From JAPPHA01 sp965242975 (GTDB taxonomy: Bacteria; Pseudomonadota; Alphaproteobacteria; Rhodobacterales; Rhodobacteraceae): a DNA stretch of 64,000 bases. The notes under the pieces were generated by a model, which saw only the letters and a program-made list of their open reading frames with translations, made no database searches and had not been told where the DNA came from. The position numbers and the translations under genes were made by a program. The stretch lies in NCBI GenBank assembly GCA_965242975.1, contig CBDETS010000002.1:434001-498000 (forward strand), given 5' to 3'. This document shows, piece by piece, positions 34,924-43,456 of the stretch (its first letter is position 1; every line of letters begins with the position of its first letter).

Positions 34924-35686
34924 GCTGCACCTCGCTTTCCTTCAAAGCGTTCAGAACATAATCAGCATTGCTCAGCGCTTTTTGGCACCGATCCGCCATG
35001 CGCCGGGCGTTCGACCTGGTCGTCTGGGTTTCCGCCCGTTCGATGGCTTCCTCAGCAAAGCCCATCAACCGCCCGATCGTTGTCCCCGCCCGCAGCGCGT
35101 CATCCATCGCGGCGGATTCGGCAATGCCGCCAATGCATGTAAACTGCTTTTCCAAAGCCTGTTTGCCCTTCTGGATACCGGCTGACTGCGCAACAGACTG
35201 CCGGGTAAACATGATGCGGAATTTCTCTTTCGGGTCTGCCGTGCTGCCGATTTGCTGCAAGGCCGCTTCACAGGATCGATATGTAACCAGGATAGGCTTG
35301 TATTCTGCCGATGAGCCGTCAGACGGGCACAACACCATGTCGGCCACGGCCATCGCCATTGCGGCGGTCATGCTGGGTTCGCCCTTGGTGTCGATCAGCA
35401 GGTAGTCAAAGGCTCCCGCCTTTTCCACCTCAAGAATGTGGGCATAGGCCAGTTTGGCATTCTCCGCATCTTCCTTGGCAAACTGCCCGGCCTCGATCAA
35501 AAGTTCATCGGCTGGGATCGGGTTCAATCCGTTCTTCTGATTCAACCATTCCGAGAGTGTTCCTTGGGAATCCAGATCGAGGATACGGACACGTTTGCCC
35601 TGATGGTGCAAAGCGGAAGCGAAGGCGACGAGCAGGGAAGATTTCCCAGCCCCGCCCTTGGAGTTTACGGCTGCATAGATTTTCAA
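34910..35686 (-). CDS. ParA-family ATPase, VirC1-like
   Basis: The 258-residue protein starts at a TTG preceded by GGAG (LKIYAAVNSKGG). It has the deviant Walker A SKGGAGKSS and a switch region YLLIDTKGEPS, the marks of MinD/ParA ATPases. Such ATPases position plasmids (ParA) or recruit the relaxosome to the secretion channel (VirC1). The VirC2-like partner and the nearby VirD1/VirD2 genes favour VirC1. It is divergent from the relaxosome genes, with about 510 bp of repeat-rich DNA between them. Confidence 0.8.
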   Translation of the reverse strand: MKIYAAVNSKGGAGKSSLLVAFASALHHQGKRVRILDLDSQGTLSEWLNQKNGLNPIPADELLIEAGQFAKEDAENAKLAYAHILEVEKAGAFDYLLIDTKGEPSMTAAMAMAVADMVLCPSDGSSAEYKPILVTYRSCEAALQQIGSTADPKEKFRIMFTRQSVAQSAGIQKGKQALEKQFTCIGGIAESAAMDDALRAGTTIGRLMGFAEEAIERAETQTTRSNARRMADRCQKALSNADYVLNALKESEVQHVAA

Positions 35687-35862
35687 TTTGGTCTCCGGGT
35701 CTGGGCCCGAAAGCCACGCCGCGCAGCGGCGTGCCACAACCGGGCTCGCGATTGCAAGTTATTGCGCGACCCGTCACCCGCGCTGAAATCAAAGCTATTG
35801 CTTTTCTAAGCAATTTGCAATGCTTGCGGCCTGTGTGTCGTCAAGAAATGGGTGGTGCGCGG

Positions 35863-36020
35863 GTTGCAGGTTACAGGTCTTGCATTGCGTATGCTGGCAG
35901 GCAAGCGGTGGTTCATGGGTGGCAGCCTGCAACCTGCAACATCGGGTAGCCGTTGATTGCTGCTCGCGGTTTGCGGTTCGGGATCAGGTGGCTGACCAAC
36001 GGCGCTGGTGGGCCGCAAAC
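35863..36020. repeat. Inverted repeats upstream of the ParA/VirC1-like gene
   Basis: GTTGCAGGTTACAGG (35863-35877) is repeated in inverted form as CCTGCAACCTGCAAC (35926-35940), 14 of 15 positions matching. A second pair, GTTTGCGG (35969-35976) and CCGCAAAC (36013-36020), follows. Such iterons beside a ParA-type operon are candidates for a centromere or an autoregulatory operator. Confidence 0.6.
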
Positions 36021-36059
36021 GGTCGTGCCTCGCGCAGCCGACCGCCTACATCCTACGCT

Positions 36060-36170
36060 TTCTTTGCGGGATAATACAGATTGTGCTATCGACAATCTGT
36101 TAGACTTGCAGTCGACTATCAATTCAACTTACACTTGAACCACCATACGCGCGGTCTGACGGGGCCACGC
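36060..36170. promoter_or_regulatory. Candidate oriT / promoter region of the relaxosome operon
   Basis: The perfect 9-bp inverted repeat ACAGATTGT (36076-36084) and ACAATCTGT (36092-36100), with a 7-base loop, lies in AT-rich DNA about 100 bp upstream of the relaxosome gene. The position beside virD1/virD2-like genes and the structure fit a transfer origin recognised by a VirD2-type relaxase. The exact nick site cannot be named from sequence alone. Confidence 0.45.
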
Positions 36171-36197
36171 ACGATTTCTGATCGTGGAGAAGCCCCG

Positions 36198-36644
36198 ATG
36201 CCACAAGGCGTACCTAAATCAGTCACGACTACCATGCGCTTTGATGAGGACGAATTGGCGTTCCTCAAACAACGCAGCAAGGCCATGCAGCTGCGCAGTG
36301 TGACCGGATTGGTGCGTGTCTGTATCCGCGTGGCCTTTGGTATTCCGTCGAAAGAAGAGTTTCGAACACAGCAATTCGAAGAGCACCTGGTTCAGTTGGT
36401 CGGCATGGCGAATAACCTCAACCAGATGACCCGCGCCGCCAATGCCGGAAGGTTCCGGCTCAACCACCGCACCGAACATCAGATCGAAGCAATGAAGGTT
36501 GAGGTTCGGGAATTGCGCCGCCTGATCGAGGACTATTCCGATGCCGCCCATGAGCGATCTTTTACCCGTGCGCTGGAGATCGAGCGGCTGGCGGAAAAAC
36601 AGCGCGCTACGCGTGTGTCACCAAAGGCGAAAGTTAACTCTTGA
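36198..36644 (+). CDS. Relaxosome accessory protein (MobC/VirD1-like)
   Basis: The 148-residue protein starts MPQGVPKSVTTTMRFDEDEL after GGAG. The N-terminal ribbon-helix-helix-like segment (TTTMRFDEDELAFLKQRSKA) and the conserved LVQLVGMANNLNQMTRAANA are the signature of MobC-type relaxosome proteins, which bend DNA at oriT and help the relaxase nick. Its TGA overlaps the TTG start of the relaxase gene (TTGA), so the two are translationally coupled. Confidence 0.75.
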   Translation: MPQGVPKSVTTTMRFDEDELAFLKQRSKAMQLRSVTGLVRVCIRVAFGIPSKEEFRTQQFEEHLVQLVGMANNLNQMTRAANAGRFRLNHRTEHQIEAMKVEVRELRRLIEDYSDAAHERSFTRALEIERLAEKQRATRVSPKAKVNS

Positions 36645-39409
36645 CCAGCCTGACCGCCGCATATGACCCGGCCTGGGATGCGCTCTTTGGAGAGTTTCAG
36701 CTTATCCCGAACCTGAAACCGCGGCCCGGTCAAAACCCTGTGCGGTCGCGGCGTCGTTCACCGCAGCGGCAAAGCGCATCAGGTATGATTGCCAATGCAC
36801 TTCTGACCAATCAGGCGGTGGTCAAAGTAGTCCGCGGTGGCGGTGTCACGGCATCTGGGCGTCTGGGTGGCCAGCTGTCTTACATCACCCGCAAGGGCAC
36901 GGTTGAGATGGAACGCGGTGATACCGGCGAGCTGACGCATGGGATGGAAGGCCTTCGCGACGTTCAGGATGAGTGGGCGAAGGATTGGGACCGGATGGAC
37001 GCGCGGGTCACGAACTACAGCTATCACATCATCCTGTCCTACCCCAAGGACACAGACCGGGAGGCAGCGAAGCAAGGCGCGCGCAGTTTCGGCGCGCGTC
37101 TGACGAATGGCGACTACGGTGACCGCTACAAATATGTGATGGCCCATCACGACGACACCGGTCACCCCCATACACATTTGGTGATCAGCCGGGCAGGGGC
37201 GTCTGGCAAGACCCTTCAGATCAGCCGGTACGGGATCACAACGCAGGATCTGCGTGAGCTTCAGGTTGAAACCGCACGGGACGTTGGCATTGTCTTGACT
37301 GCCACCGGCCGGTTCAGCCGCAACCTGCGCCCAGAGCGCGAAAGCAGCGCACGGGTTCATGCGCGGCGCGACGGCCGGAATCTGCGTGAGCGGCCTGCGC
37401 TCGAGCGCCGCCGCGGTTTTCCTTTTTTTGGCATCGGTCGACAACAAGCCGCTTTTCCGGACCAGCTGCAGGTCATGAGCGATCAGCGCAATGCAGACTA
37501 TGCCGCCCTAGGCGAAACACTCCGGTCGCATCACGCCGGTTTTGAGCAGGGCATTTTCACAACCCAATACCCAGGACGTGCCGAGACCCTGGGGGCCTTT
37601 AGCAAAGCTGTACTCGGCGCGGCATCAATCCTGGTGACGGACGGGGTTCTCAGATCAGAGGAAATCGACATGAATACGCAAGTCGCCAACCAGATGGACC
37701 CGACACAATCCCCGGCCATTGATGGGGAGATGAAGGCCATTGGAACTGATGTCCGTGAGTTTATCACCGGCATGGACACCAAGGCCGAAGCCATGGAGGA
37801 CGAGGACAAGCGCAGTCAAACAGAGGCTGCGATTTCGCGTGTCCTGCGGGACTATGAGCCGCTTATGGATGAAGAAACCAGAACATTCTTTGGCAAGCGG
37901 CTGGAACGGGACGAAGAAGTTGAGGTAAGCCGTGATGACATCGATCCGACACGCCAGCGCCGGGCTGCAGAACAAGACGCAGCAGATCCAACGCGCACCC
38001 AGCCCATCGGACAGGCGCAGGCAGACTTAGATCGTCGGGAGCACGCCGATGCAAACGATCGGCGCGCTGCTGCCACCAAGGCTGTGCTGAAGGATGCCGA
38101 CAGGCAAGTGGCTGAGCGGTTCGAAGCGATGGGCATCAATGGCGATCTGGTGCTGTCACGTATCCGCAATGGCGCCGATGTAGACCGGCAGACGCGTGAA
38201 AACTGGTTTGAACGCGATGTTAAGACTTTGGCCAACGCGCATTCGCTTAGCGAGAGTCAGGCGCGGATCGATATGAAGACCGCTTATAAGAATGCTTCTG
38301 AGATCTACCGCGATGCCCGTGATGAAATCCGTGACATCAACCGCGCCTTTGCAGAGGGCAGGGGAGAGGACTTCCGGCAGGAGAAGATCAAGAACGGTGT
38401 TCAGACTGAAACCCAGACCATGAAAGGGCAGGGCTTTGACCGGGCTGCCATTGGAGGCCGTCTGCTTGAAATCGAAGACCGGGTACAGGAGTGCGTCACA
38501 GGCCGCGCACCGGATCGCGCTGAAGGTGAAGCGCGCCCGGGCCGTGACCAGCAAGGCCAGGCCCCAGATGTCCGCGCTGCCGGTACAGCACCGCGACGTC
38601 CCGATCTGGAGGCCGGTGTGCGTGGGCAAATTATTGGAAACGGTGACGCGCTTTACAAAGAAGACGAGAAAGACAGCATGTCGCCTTATGTCGATCTGAA
38701 GGTGGATGGTCGGGACAAACCGTTCCGCGTCTGGGGTGTCAATCTGCCCGACATGATGCAGCGCGAAAACTTGTCGGTTGGTGACACGGCCACGCTTGCC
38801 CATGACGGGTACAAAAGGGTGACGGTCAGCAAGGTTGATCCAAAGACTGGCGAAGCGAAAAACATCGAGGCAAACCGCCGCGCCTGGAAAGCAACCGACA
38901 TCGAGCGCGCACCACGCGACAACGATCGATCGCAGGAACAACCCATGCTGTCCGATGCTAAGAATGCAATGGCAGGCGAGAAGGCCCAGCAGGATCGCGC
39001 GGTACGGCAGGAGGTCTCGGTAGAAACCGGTGTCACGGGTGTCATCGTCGATGCCAAAGAGGCTCTGGTTCGCCTCGATGATCCAGACAGTAGATCTTTC
39101 TATGTCGATATGAAGGTTAATGACAAAGACGAGCCGGAACGAATCTGGGGCACTGCTCTGCAGGATCAGATGGCGCGGAACAACATAGCGATCGGTGACA
39201 CAGCGACATTCGTCAAAGCGGGCAAAGAAGAAGTCACCCGCTCACGGCGGAACCCTGAGACCGACGAGCCGGAGCGCGTCAATGTCACCCGCACGGCCTG
39301 GGATGTGAAAAACCTCGATCGACAGATTGACCGTGATCCTGCGGTGCAAGAGCAACGGCGTCGGGAGCGGGAAGAACGCGCCAAAGGTGATCGGGGTATC
39401 AGCCGATGA
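36641..39409 (+). CDS. virD2: VirD2-type relaxase (MOBP-like) with duplicated C-terminal domain
   Basis: The 922-residue protein nicks oriT and pilots the DNA strand. Motif I with the likely nucleophile Tyr81 is QLSYITRKG. The metal-binding motif III is HHDDTGHPHTHL (about residues 169-180). After the relaxase domain (to about 260) comes a long, charged, mostly helical region. Near the C-terminus two copies of an about 80-residue unit share the pattern YVD(L/M)KV..(K/R)D.P.R(V/I)WG and (S/A)(V/I)GDTAT, which may be secretion signals or regulatory domains. The start is a TTG overlapping the previous stop. The stop overlaps the virB11 start (ATGA). Confidence 0.85.
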   Translation: MTSLTAAYDPAWDALFGEFQLIPNLKPRPGQNPVRSRRRSPQRQSASGMIANALLTNQAVVKVVRGGGVTASGRLGGQLSYITRKGTVEMERGDTGELTHGMEGLRDVQDEWAKDWDRMDARVTNYSYHIILSYPKDTDREAAKQGARSFGARLTNGDYGDRYKYVMAHHDDTGHPHTHLVISRAGASGKTLQISRYGITTQDLRELQVETARDVGIVLTATGRFSRNLRPERESSARVHARRDGRNLRERPALERRRGFPFFGIGRQQAAFPDQLQVMSDQRNADYAALGETLRSHHAGFEQGIFTTQYPGRAETLGAFSKAVLGAASILVTDGVLRSEEIDMNTQVANQMDPTQSPAIDGEMKAIGTDVREFITGMDTKAEAMEDEDKRSQTEAAISRVLRDYEPLMDEETRTFFGKRLERDEEVEVSRDDIDPTRQRRAAEQDAADPTRTQPIGQAQADLDRREHADANDRRAAATKAVLKDADRQVAERFEAMGINGDLVLSRIRNGADVDRQTRENWFERDVKTLANAHSLSESQARIDMKTAYKNASEIYRDARDEIRDINRAFAEGRGEDFRQEKIKNGVQTETQTMKGQGFDRAAIGGRLLEIEDRVQECVTGRAPDRAEGEARPGRDQQGQAPDVRAAGTAPRRPDLEAGVRGQIIGNGDALYKEDEKDSMSPYVDLKVDGRDKPFRVWGVNLPDMMQRENLSVGDTATLAHDGYKRVTVSKVDPKTGEAKNIEANRRAWKATDIERAPRDNDRSQEQPMLSDAKNAMAGEKAQQDRAVRQEVSVETGVTGVIVDAKEALVRLDDPDSRSFYVDMKVNDKDEPERIWGTALQDQMARNNIAIGDTATFVKAGKEEVTRSRRNPETDEPERVNVTRTAWDVKNLDRQIDRDPAVQEQRRREREERAKGDRGISR

Positions 39410-40383
39410 GCCGTCATCTTGAAAGCACGTTGAATCGGGTGTTCGGAGAGCAATTGCTCTCCGATCCCCTCTTGTCTGAAATCGTCCTGAATCCGGACGG
39501 CAGAATCTGGATTGAGCGCAGCGGCGAGCCTGCCATGCGTCAGATGGACGAGCCGATGGGTGAGAATGAGGCCGAGGCGCTTGCACATGACCTTGCTGGC
39601 GGTAATCCTATTTCCAGCAAAACGCCGCTGGCCGGTTCGCAGTTTGAAATCGACGGGTCGCTGTGGCGGGCGCAGGTTGCAGTCAAACCCGCCGTGGAAG
39701 ATGGTGTTGCCTTTGCCTTGCGTCGAGCCGTGGTAAAGCAACTGTCGCTTGATGATCTGATGCAGGGCTTGCCGGACCTGGACGCCAACATGGCCGATCT
39801 GAAATCCGGCGTTGATCCCGCCGATGAGGCTGTTTTCGACGCCTACGAGAACAAAGGACTTGGTGACTTCCTGCGCGCGGCCGTCAAGGCCAAATGGAAC
39901 ATCCTTTTGTCGGGCGGCACATCATCCGGCAAGACGACCTGGTTGCGCGCCTGTCTTGGTGAAGTCGATCCTTCAGAGCGGATCATAACCATCGAGGATG
40001 TGTTGGAAATCCGGCCCAGCCAGCCCAATGCGGTGTCTCTGATTGTCAACAAGAACGCATCGAGTAGCGATCTATTGAAAGCCTGCCTGCGATTCCGGCC
40101 GGAACGGATCATGATGGGGGAGTTGCGCGGGGCCGAAGCCTATGATTTCCTGTCTGCTATCAACTCGGGCCATCCGGGCGGGATTTCCACCCTGCACGCA
40201 GCATCACCGGAATCTGCCTTGTCACGCCTGGCGTTGATGGTCATGCAGGCGGATACCGGGCTGACCTATTCCGAAATCCTTGAATATTGCCGCTCGATGA
40301 TCGACGTGATTGTGCAGTTTCGAAAAACCGGGGATCAGAGGCGGCCGGTTGCCGTCAGGGTGCTGAGGGAGAAAGCGGCATAG
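39406..40383 (+). CDS. virB11: VirB11-family secretion ATPase
   Basis: The 325-residue hexameric ATPase powers type IV secretion from the cytoplasmic face. Walker A is GGTSSGKT (residues 170-177). The Asp box is IITIEDVLEIRP, Walker B lies around RIMMGELRG, and the His box is SGHPGGISTLHA. It overlaps the relaxase gene by four bases, so it is co-translated with it. No other channel components (VirB2-B10, VirD4) follow; a LysR gene on the other strand comes next. The system is therefore mobilisable rather than self-transmissible unless other genes are elsewhere. Confidence 0.9.
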   Translation: MSRHLESTLNRVFGEQLLSDPLLSEIVLNPDGRIWIERSGEPAMRQMDEPMGENEAEALAHDLAGGNPISSKTPLAGSQFEIDGSLWRAQVAVKPAVEDGVAFALRRAVVKQLSLDDLMQGLPDLDANMADLKSGVDPADEAVFDAYENKGLGDFLRAAVKAKWNILLSGGTSSGKTTWLRACLGEVDPSERIITIEDVLEIRPSQPNAVSLIVNKNASSSDLLKACLRFRPERIMMGELRGAEAYDFLSAINSGHPGGISTLHAASPESALSRLALMVMQADTGLTYSEILEYCRSMIDVIVQFRKTGDQRRPVAVRVLREKAA

Positions 40384-40430
40384 GTTTTTGAACGTCCGAT
40401 GGAGAAGTGGCCGCAAGGAGCCCAACCTGC

Positions 40431-41378
40431 TCATTTATTGAGACGCAGCGAATGACCGGTATCTGAGCGCGCTGTTCCCGAGACCCAGAACTCGTTACGC
40501 CTTGATTTTACCTGTTCAGCTAGAAAATCAACAAATAGCCGGACGCGGGTTGTATTCCGAAGATCACGATGCAGCAGCAGCCAGATGCTCCGATACGGCA
40601 TTGGTTTTTGGAACGGCGCGCGGATCAGATCGGGATGGCGGTCGCCAAGATTGCACGCAAGATAAGCCATGCCGAGACCGGAGGCCGCCAATGTGATCAA
40701 GGGCACAAGTTCTGAAACACGATGCTTGAGCTGGGCTTTCGGATAGCAACTGTCTTTGATCCATTTGGCCGTAGTGGCCTCTTCTGGCTCATGCCAACCG
40801 ATAAAATGAAGTCCTTCTCCGCCGTTGTCGCTGATCTTCTCGGCGTACTCTCTGGTGCAATAGGCGGCCTGAGACATTTGAACCAGTTTTCTGCCCACCA
40901 CGTCATCAGTCACGTCATTGGCAATGCGCAGCGAGACATCCGCTTCGCGCCGTGTCAGATCCCGGATGTCGTTTGTGAAACTCATGTTTAGGGTAATGTC
41001 TGGGTAGAGGTCAGCGAAGGCGGCGAAATCATCCATCAGTGAGGTCATCGCCAGACCATGGGGCAGCGTAACGTAAACCGTGCCCGATGGTTGCGCATCC
41101 CGGCCAACGATCACCCGAGACGCAGCGGTCATTTCTGCCTCAACCCGTTCCGCATGCGGCATCAGGTCTTCGCCGAGCTGTGTCAAAACCAAACCTTGCT
41201 TGGAACGATCAAAGAGGCGACTTCCGACAAGTTCCTCCATAACTGAAAGTCTCCGGGTCAATGTCGTGTGGTTTACCTGAATGCTATTTGCGCCGCCCCG
41301 CAAAGTTCCAGTTCGTGCAACAGCAAGAAAGTACTTCAGATCATCCCAGTTGAGAGAGTGGCTTTCCTTGATCGACAT
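40431..41378 (-). CDS. LysR-family transcriptional regulator
   Basis: The 315-residue protein has the N-terminal winged helix-turn-helix (LKYFLAVARTGTLRGGANSI, VNHTTLTRRLSVMEELVGSR) and the substrate-binding domain typical of the family. It is divergently placed to the SDR/DUF4345 pair with a 111-bp shared control region, the classical arrangement for a LysR regulator of the neighbouring operon. The inducer is unknown. Confidence 0.92.
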   Translation of the reverse strand: MSIKESHSLNWDDLKYFLAVARTGTLRGGANSIQVNHTTLTRRLSVMEELVGSRLFDRSKQGLVLTQLGEDLMPHAERVEAEMTAASRVIVGRDAQPSGTVYVTLPHGLAMTSLMDDFAAFADLYPDITLNMSFTNDIRDLTRREADVSLRIANDVTDDVVGRKLVQMSQAAYCTREYAEKISDNGGEGLHFIGWHEPEEATTAKWIKDSCYPKAQLKHRVSELVPLITLAASGLGMAYLACNLGDRHPDLIRAPFQKPMPYRSIWLLLHRDLRNTTRVRLFVDFLAEQVKSRRNEFWVSGTARSDTGHSLRLNK

Positions 41379-41489
41379 GAATCATGTGTTTCATAATTGA
41401 AGCATTGTGTCCACAATTACCCATCTACAGTTCATTTATTCACCATCCTACCTTGGGCCTGTCGAACTTAAACCCAAGGACCCTACCCG
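41379..41489. promoter_or_regulatory. Divergent promoter region with LysR-type boxes
   Basis: The gap between the LysR and SDR genes contains the dyads ATTGT-N4-ACAAT (41404-41417) and TTCA-N4-TGAA (about 41390-41401), of the kind bound by LysR proteins. The SDR start is preceded by AAGGACC. Confidence 0.5.
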
Positions 41490-42413
41490 ATGAACCAGAT
41501 ACAATCTGTATTGATCACCGGCGCAAATGCCGGACTGGGCCGAGAAGCGGCCCGGCAACTTGCGCTTCAGAAAGGCATATCCAAAGTCTATCTGGCCTGC
41601 CGCAACCCAACCAAAGCCAAGGCAGCGAAATCATCGCTGGAACATGAAACCGGACGCGAGATTTTTGAAGTTGTCTTGATGGACGTGACCGATCCGGCTT
41701 CGGTTCGCGCCGCTGTGGCCGAACTTTCCACCCCGATTGACGCTGTCATCCTGAATGCGGGTGGAACGGGCGGGCAGAACCCAAACAGCCTCACTAACGA
41801 TGGCGTGACCAACATTTTCGCAACAAACGTTCTGGGCCATGTCGTGCTGGTAGACGAGCTACTGGAACGCCAGTTGGTAACATCCACAATCCTATACGCT
41901 GGGTCCGAGGCCGCACGCGGTATTCCCAAAATGGGTATGCACCGCCCCGACCTGACCGACGGAACAGTCGACGAATTCAAATCAATCGCCGACGGCAGCA
42001 AGTTCGGACCCGAAGGCGACCCGATGCAGACCTACGGCTATGCCAAGCTCACCGCGACCTTGTGGATGGGGGCGATGGCGCGTCAGCACCCCCATATTCG
42101 CTTTGTCACTATGAGCCCCGGAGGCACCGCAGGAACTGCTGGCTTTGACGACCTGCCACTTATGAAACGCATTGTCTTCAAACATGTGGGCGGAGTGCTG
42201 ATGCCCCTGTTCGGCATGATGCACAGCGTTGAGGCGGGGGCAAAACGGTATCTGGACGGGTTGCTGAACCCGGAATTCAAGACCGGCCACTTCTACGCCA
42301 GTCAAACCGGCTATCCCACCGGGCCGGTCGTGGATCAAGCCAGCATCGATGGGGCTCTGTCAGACATCACCACTCAGGACAACGCGAACCAGGCACTACG
42401 TCAGTTCGCCTGA
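41490..42413 (+). CDS. Short-chain dehydrogenase/reductase
   Basis: The 307-residue NAD(P)-dependent oxidoreductase has the cofactor motif TGANAGLG near the N-terminus, the structural LNAGG, the catalytic Ser in YAGSEAARG and the catalytic YGYAK. The sequence resembles the retinol-dehydrogenase or protochlorophyllide-reductase-like SDR subgroup. The substrate is unknown. It is likely controlled by the divergent LysR protein and co-transcribed with the DUF4345 gene 17 bases downstream. Confidence 0.88.
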   Translation: MNQIQSVLITGANAGLGREAARQLALQKGISKVYLACRNPTKAKAAKSSLEHETGREIFEVVLMDVTDPASVRAAVAELSTPIDAVILNAGGTGGQNPNSLTNDGVTNIFATNVLGHVVLVDELLERQLVTSTILYAGSEAARGIPKMGMHRPDLTDGTVDEFKSIADGSKFGPEGDPMQTYGYAKLTATLWMGAMARQHPHIRFVTMSPGGTAGTAGFDDLPLMKRIVFKHVGGVLMPLFGMMHSVEAGAKRYLDGLLNPEFKTGHFYASQTGYPTGPVVDQASIDGALSDITTQDNANQALRQFA

Positions 42414-42430
42414 ATCAAAGGAGAAACAAA

Positions 42431-42805
42431 ATGGAAACCACACTGAACATCTTTGTCATCCTCGCAACCCTCATGCTATCGGGTCTCGGTATCATGTCGA
42501 TGTTTGCACCCCGGCGCATGGTAGCCAACTTTGCCATCGAGCCAGTCGGCACCGCCGGACTCAGCACGATCCGTTCGGTGATTGGCGGGCTGTTTCTGGC
42601 CTCTGTGGCTTTGCTGGTGATCGGTCTGACCACCGGGCAGACACTGGGCTATGTGGCTGTTGCGATCCTGATGGCGGTCGTAGCTGTCGGGCGTATTGTC
42701 GGAATTCTGGCGGACGGGTTCGACAAAGCAGTACTGCCCCCGTTGGTCGTTGAACTTGCGATTATCGCGGTGTTGCTGTCAGCCTACTACCAGCTCTCCT
42801 TCTAA
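42431..42805 (+). CDS. DUF4345-family small membrane protein
   Basis: The 124-residue protein has four predicted membrane helices (about residues 6-26, 44-66, 72-92 and 100-122), with GLGIMSMFAPRRMVANFAIE between the first two. AAGGAG precedes the ATG by 7 bases. The family is of unknown function and often sits beside oxidoreductases or stress genes. It follows the SDR gene in the same operon. Confidence 0.8.
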   Translation: METTLNIFVILATLMLSGLGIMSMFAPRRMVANFAIEPVGTAGLSTIRSVIGGLFLASVALLVIGLTTGQTLGYVAVAILMAVVAVGRIVGILADGFDKAVLPPLVVELAIIAVLLSAYYQLSF

Positions 42806-43216
42806 TCGACTTCGAAGCAGATGGATGACGGCTGGATTGAAGTCGCCATCCATTCGGCCCATCATCAAGCTCACGAGCGGACATTCGAGCAATTCCGGCT
42901 TTGTCCGCCGTCCTGTCATCCGACACTGAAGTTTGAACGTCCGAGATGTGCGGTTTGCGGTCCGCTGCATGTGCGAAGGGCGAAATTGGGGTCAGCGGCA
43001 GGTTGGGGCTCTTACTTCCAATCGGAACACATCGCAGAGAACGGCAGTGGCGAGCCCTAAGTTCAAATTTCTGCAACGTGCATCAATGCCGGAAGTGCAG
43101 AAGAAAGCTGTCGTTGAGTGTTCTATTCAAACCGCACCTTCTTCACTTTTTGGGTTGTGCTTTTGCTCCCAAGGGGTGTCTCATACAAATTGTAATGTGA
43201 TCATTGGATCTTAGCC
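42806..43216. other. Region without a supported gene
   Basis: I see no convincing coding frame in these 411 bp. The sequence is of average composition and probably contains decayed genes between the DUF4345 operon and the truncated membrane gene. Confidence 0.4.
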
Positions 43217-43456
43217 GTGTTCGACGCGTCGACATACCTCGCGATAACATCGATTGCAGTCATCGGCACTGTTCACGTTTTCTGCGTGTCTTTTTACCGG
43301 AGATTCCCCGCCCTAGCAGGCTGGCTTTCTGATTTTTCATCTGGGATCGGACTTGGCTATGCTTTCCTTTTCTTACTGCCAAAAATCGGTGAATTGTCGA
43401 CCGATTTGGCTGCAAATGGGAAATGGGAAAACTCGCTGTTCGGTTATTCGCTCCTA
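43217..43456 (+). pseudogene. Membrane protein cut by IS630-B
   Basis: The frame starts with GTG (MFDASTYLAITSIAVIGTVH) and has two or more hydrophobic segments, with SDFSSGIGLGYAFLFLLPKI between them. That pattern is seen in a family of small multi-helix membrane proteins and loosely in ZIP transporters. It is cut after about 80 residues by IS630-B copy 2 at 43457. The sequence beyond the element does not continue this protein, so a deletion accompanied the insertion. Confidence 0.6.

Noticed and set aside
41588..42338. Minus-strand frames opposite the SDR gene
   Set aside because: The plus-strand SDR has all catalytic motifs; the opposite frames have none.
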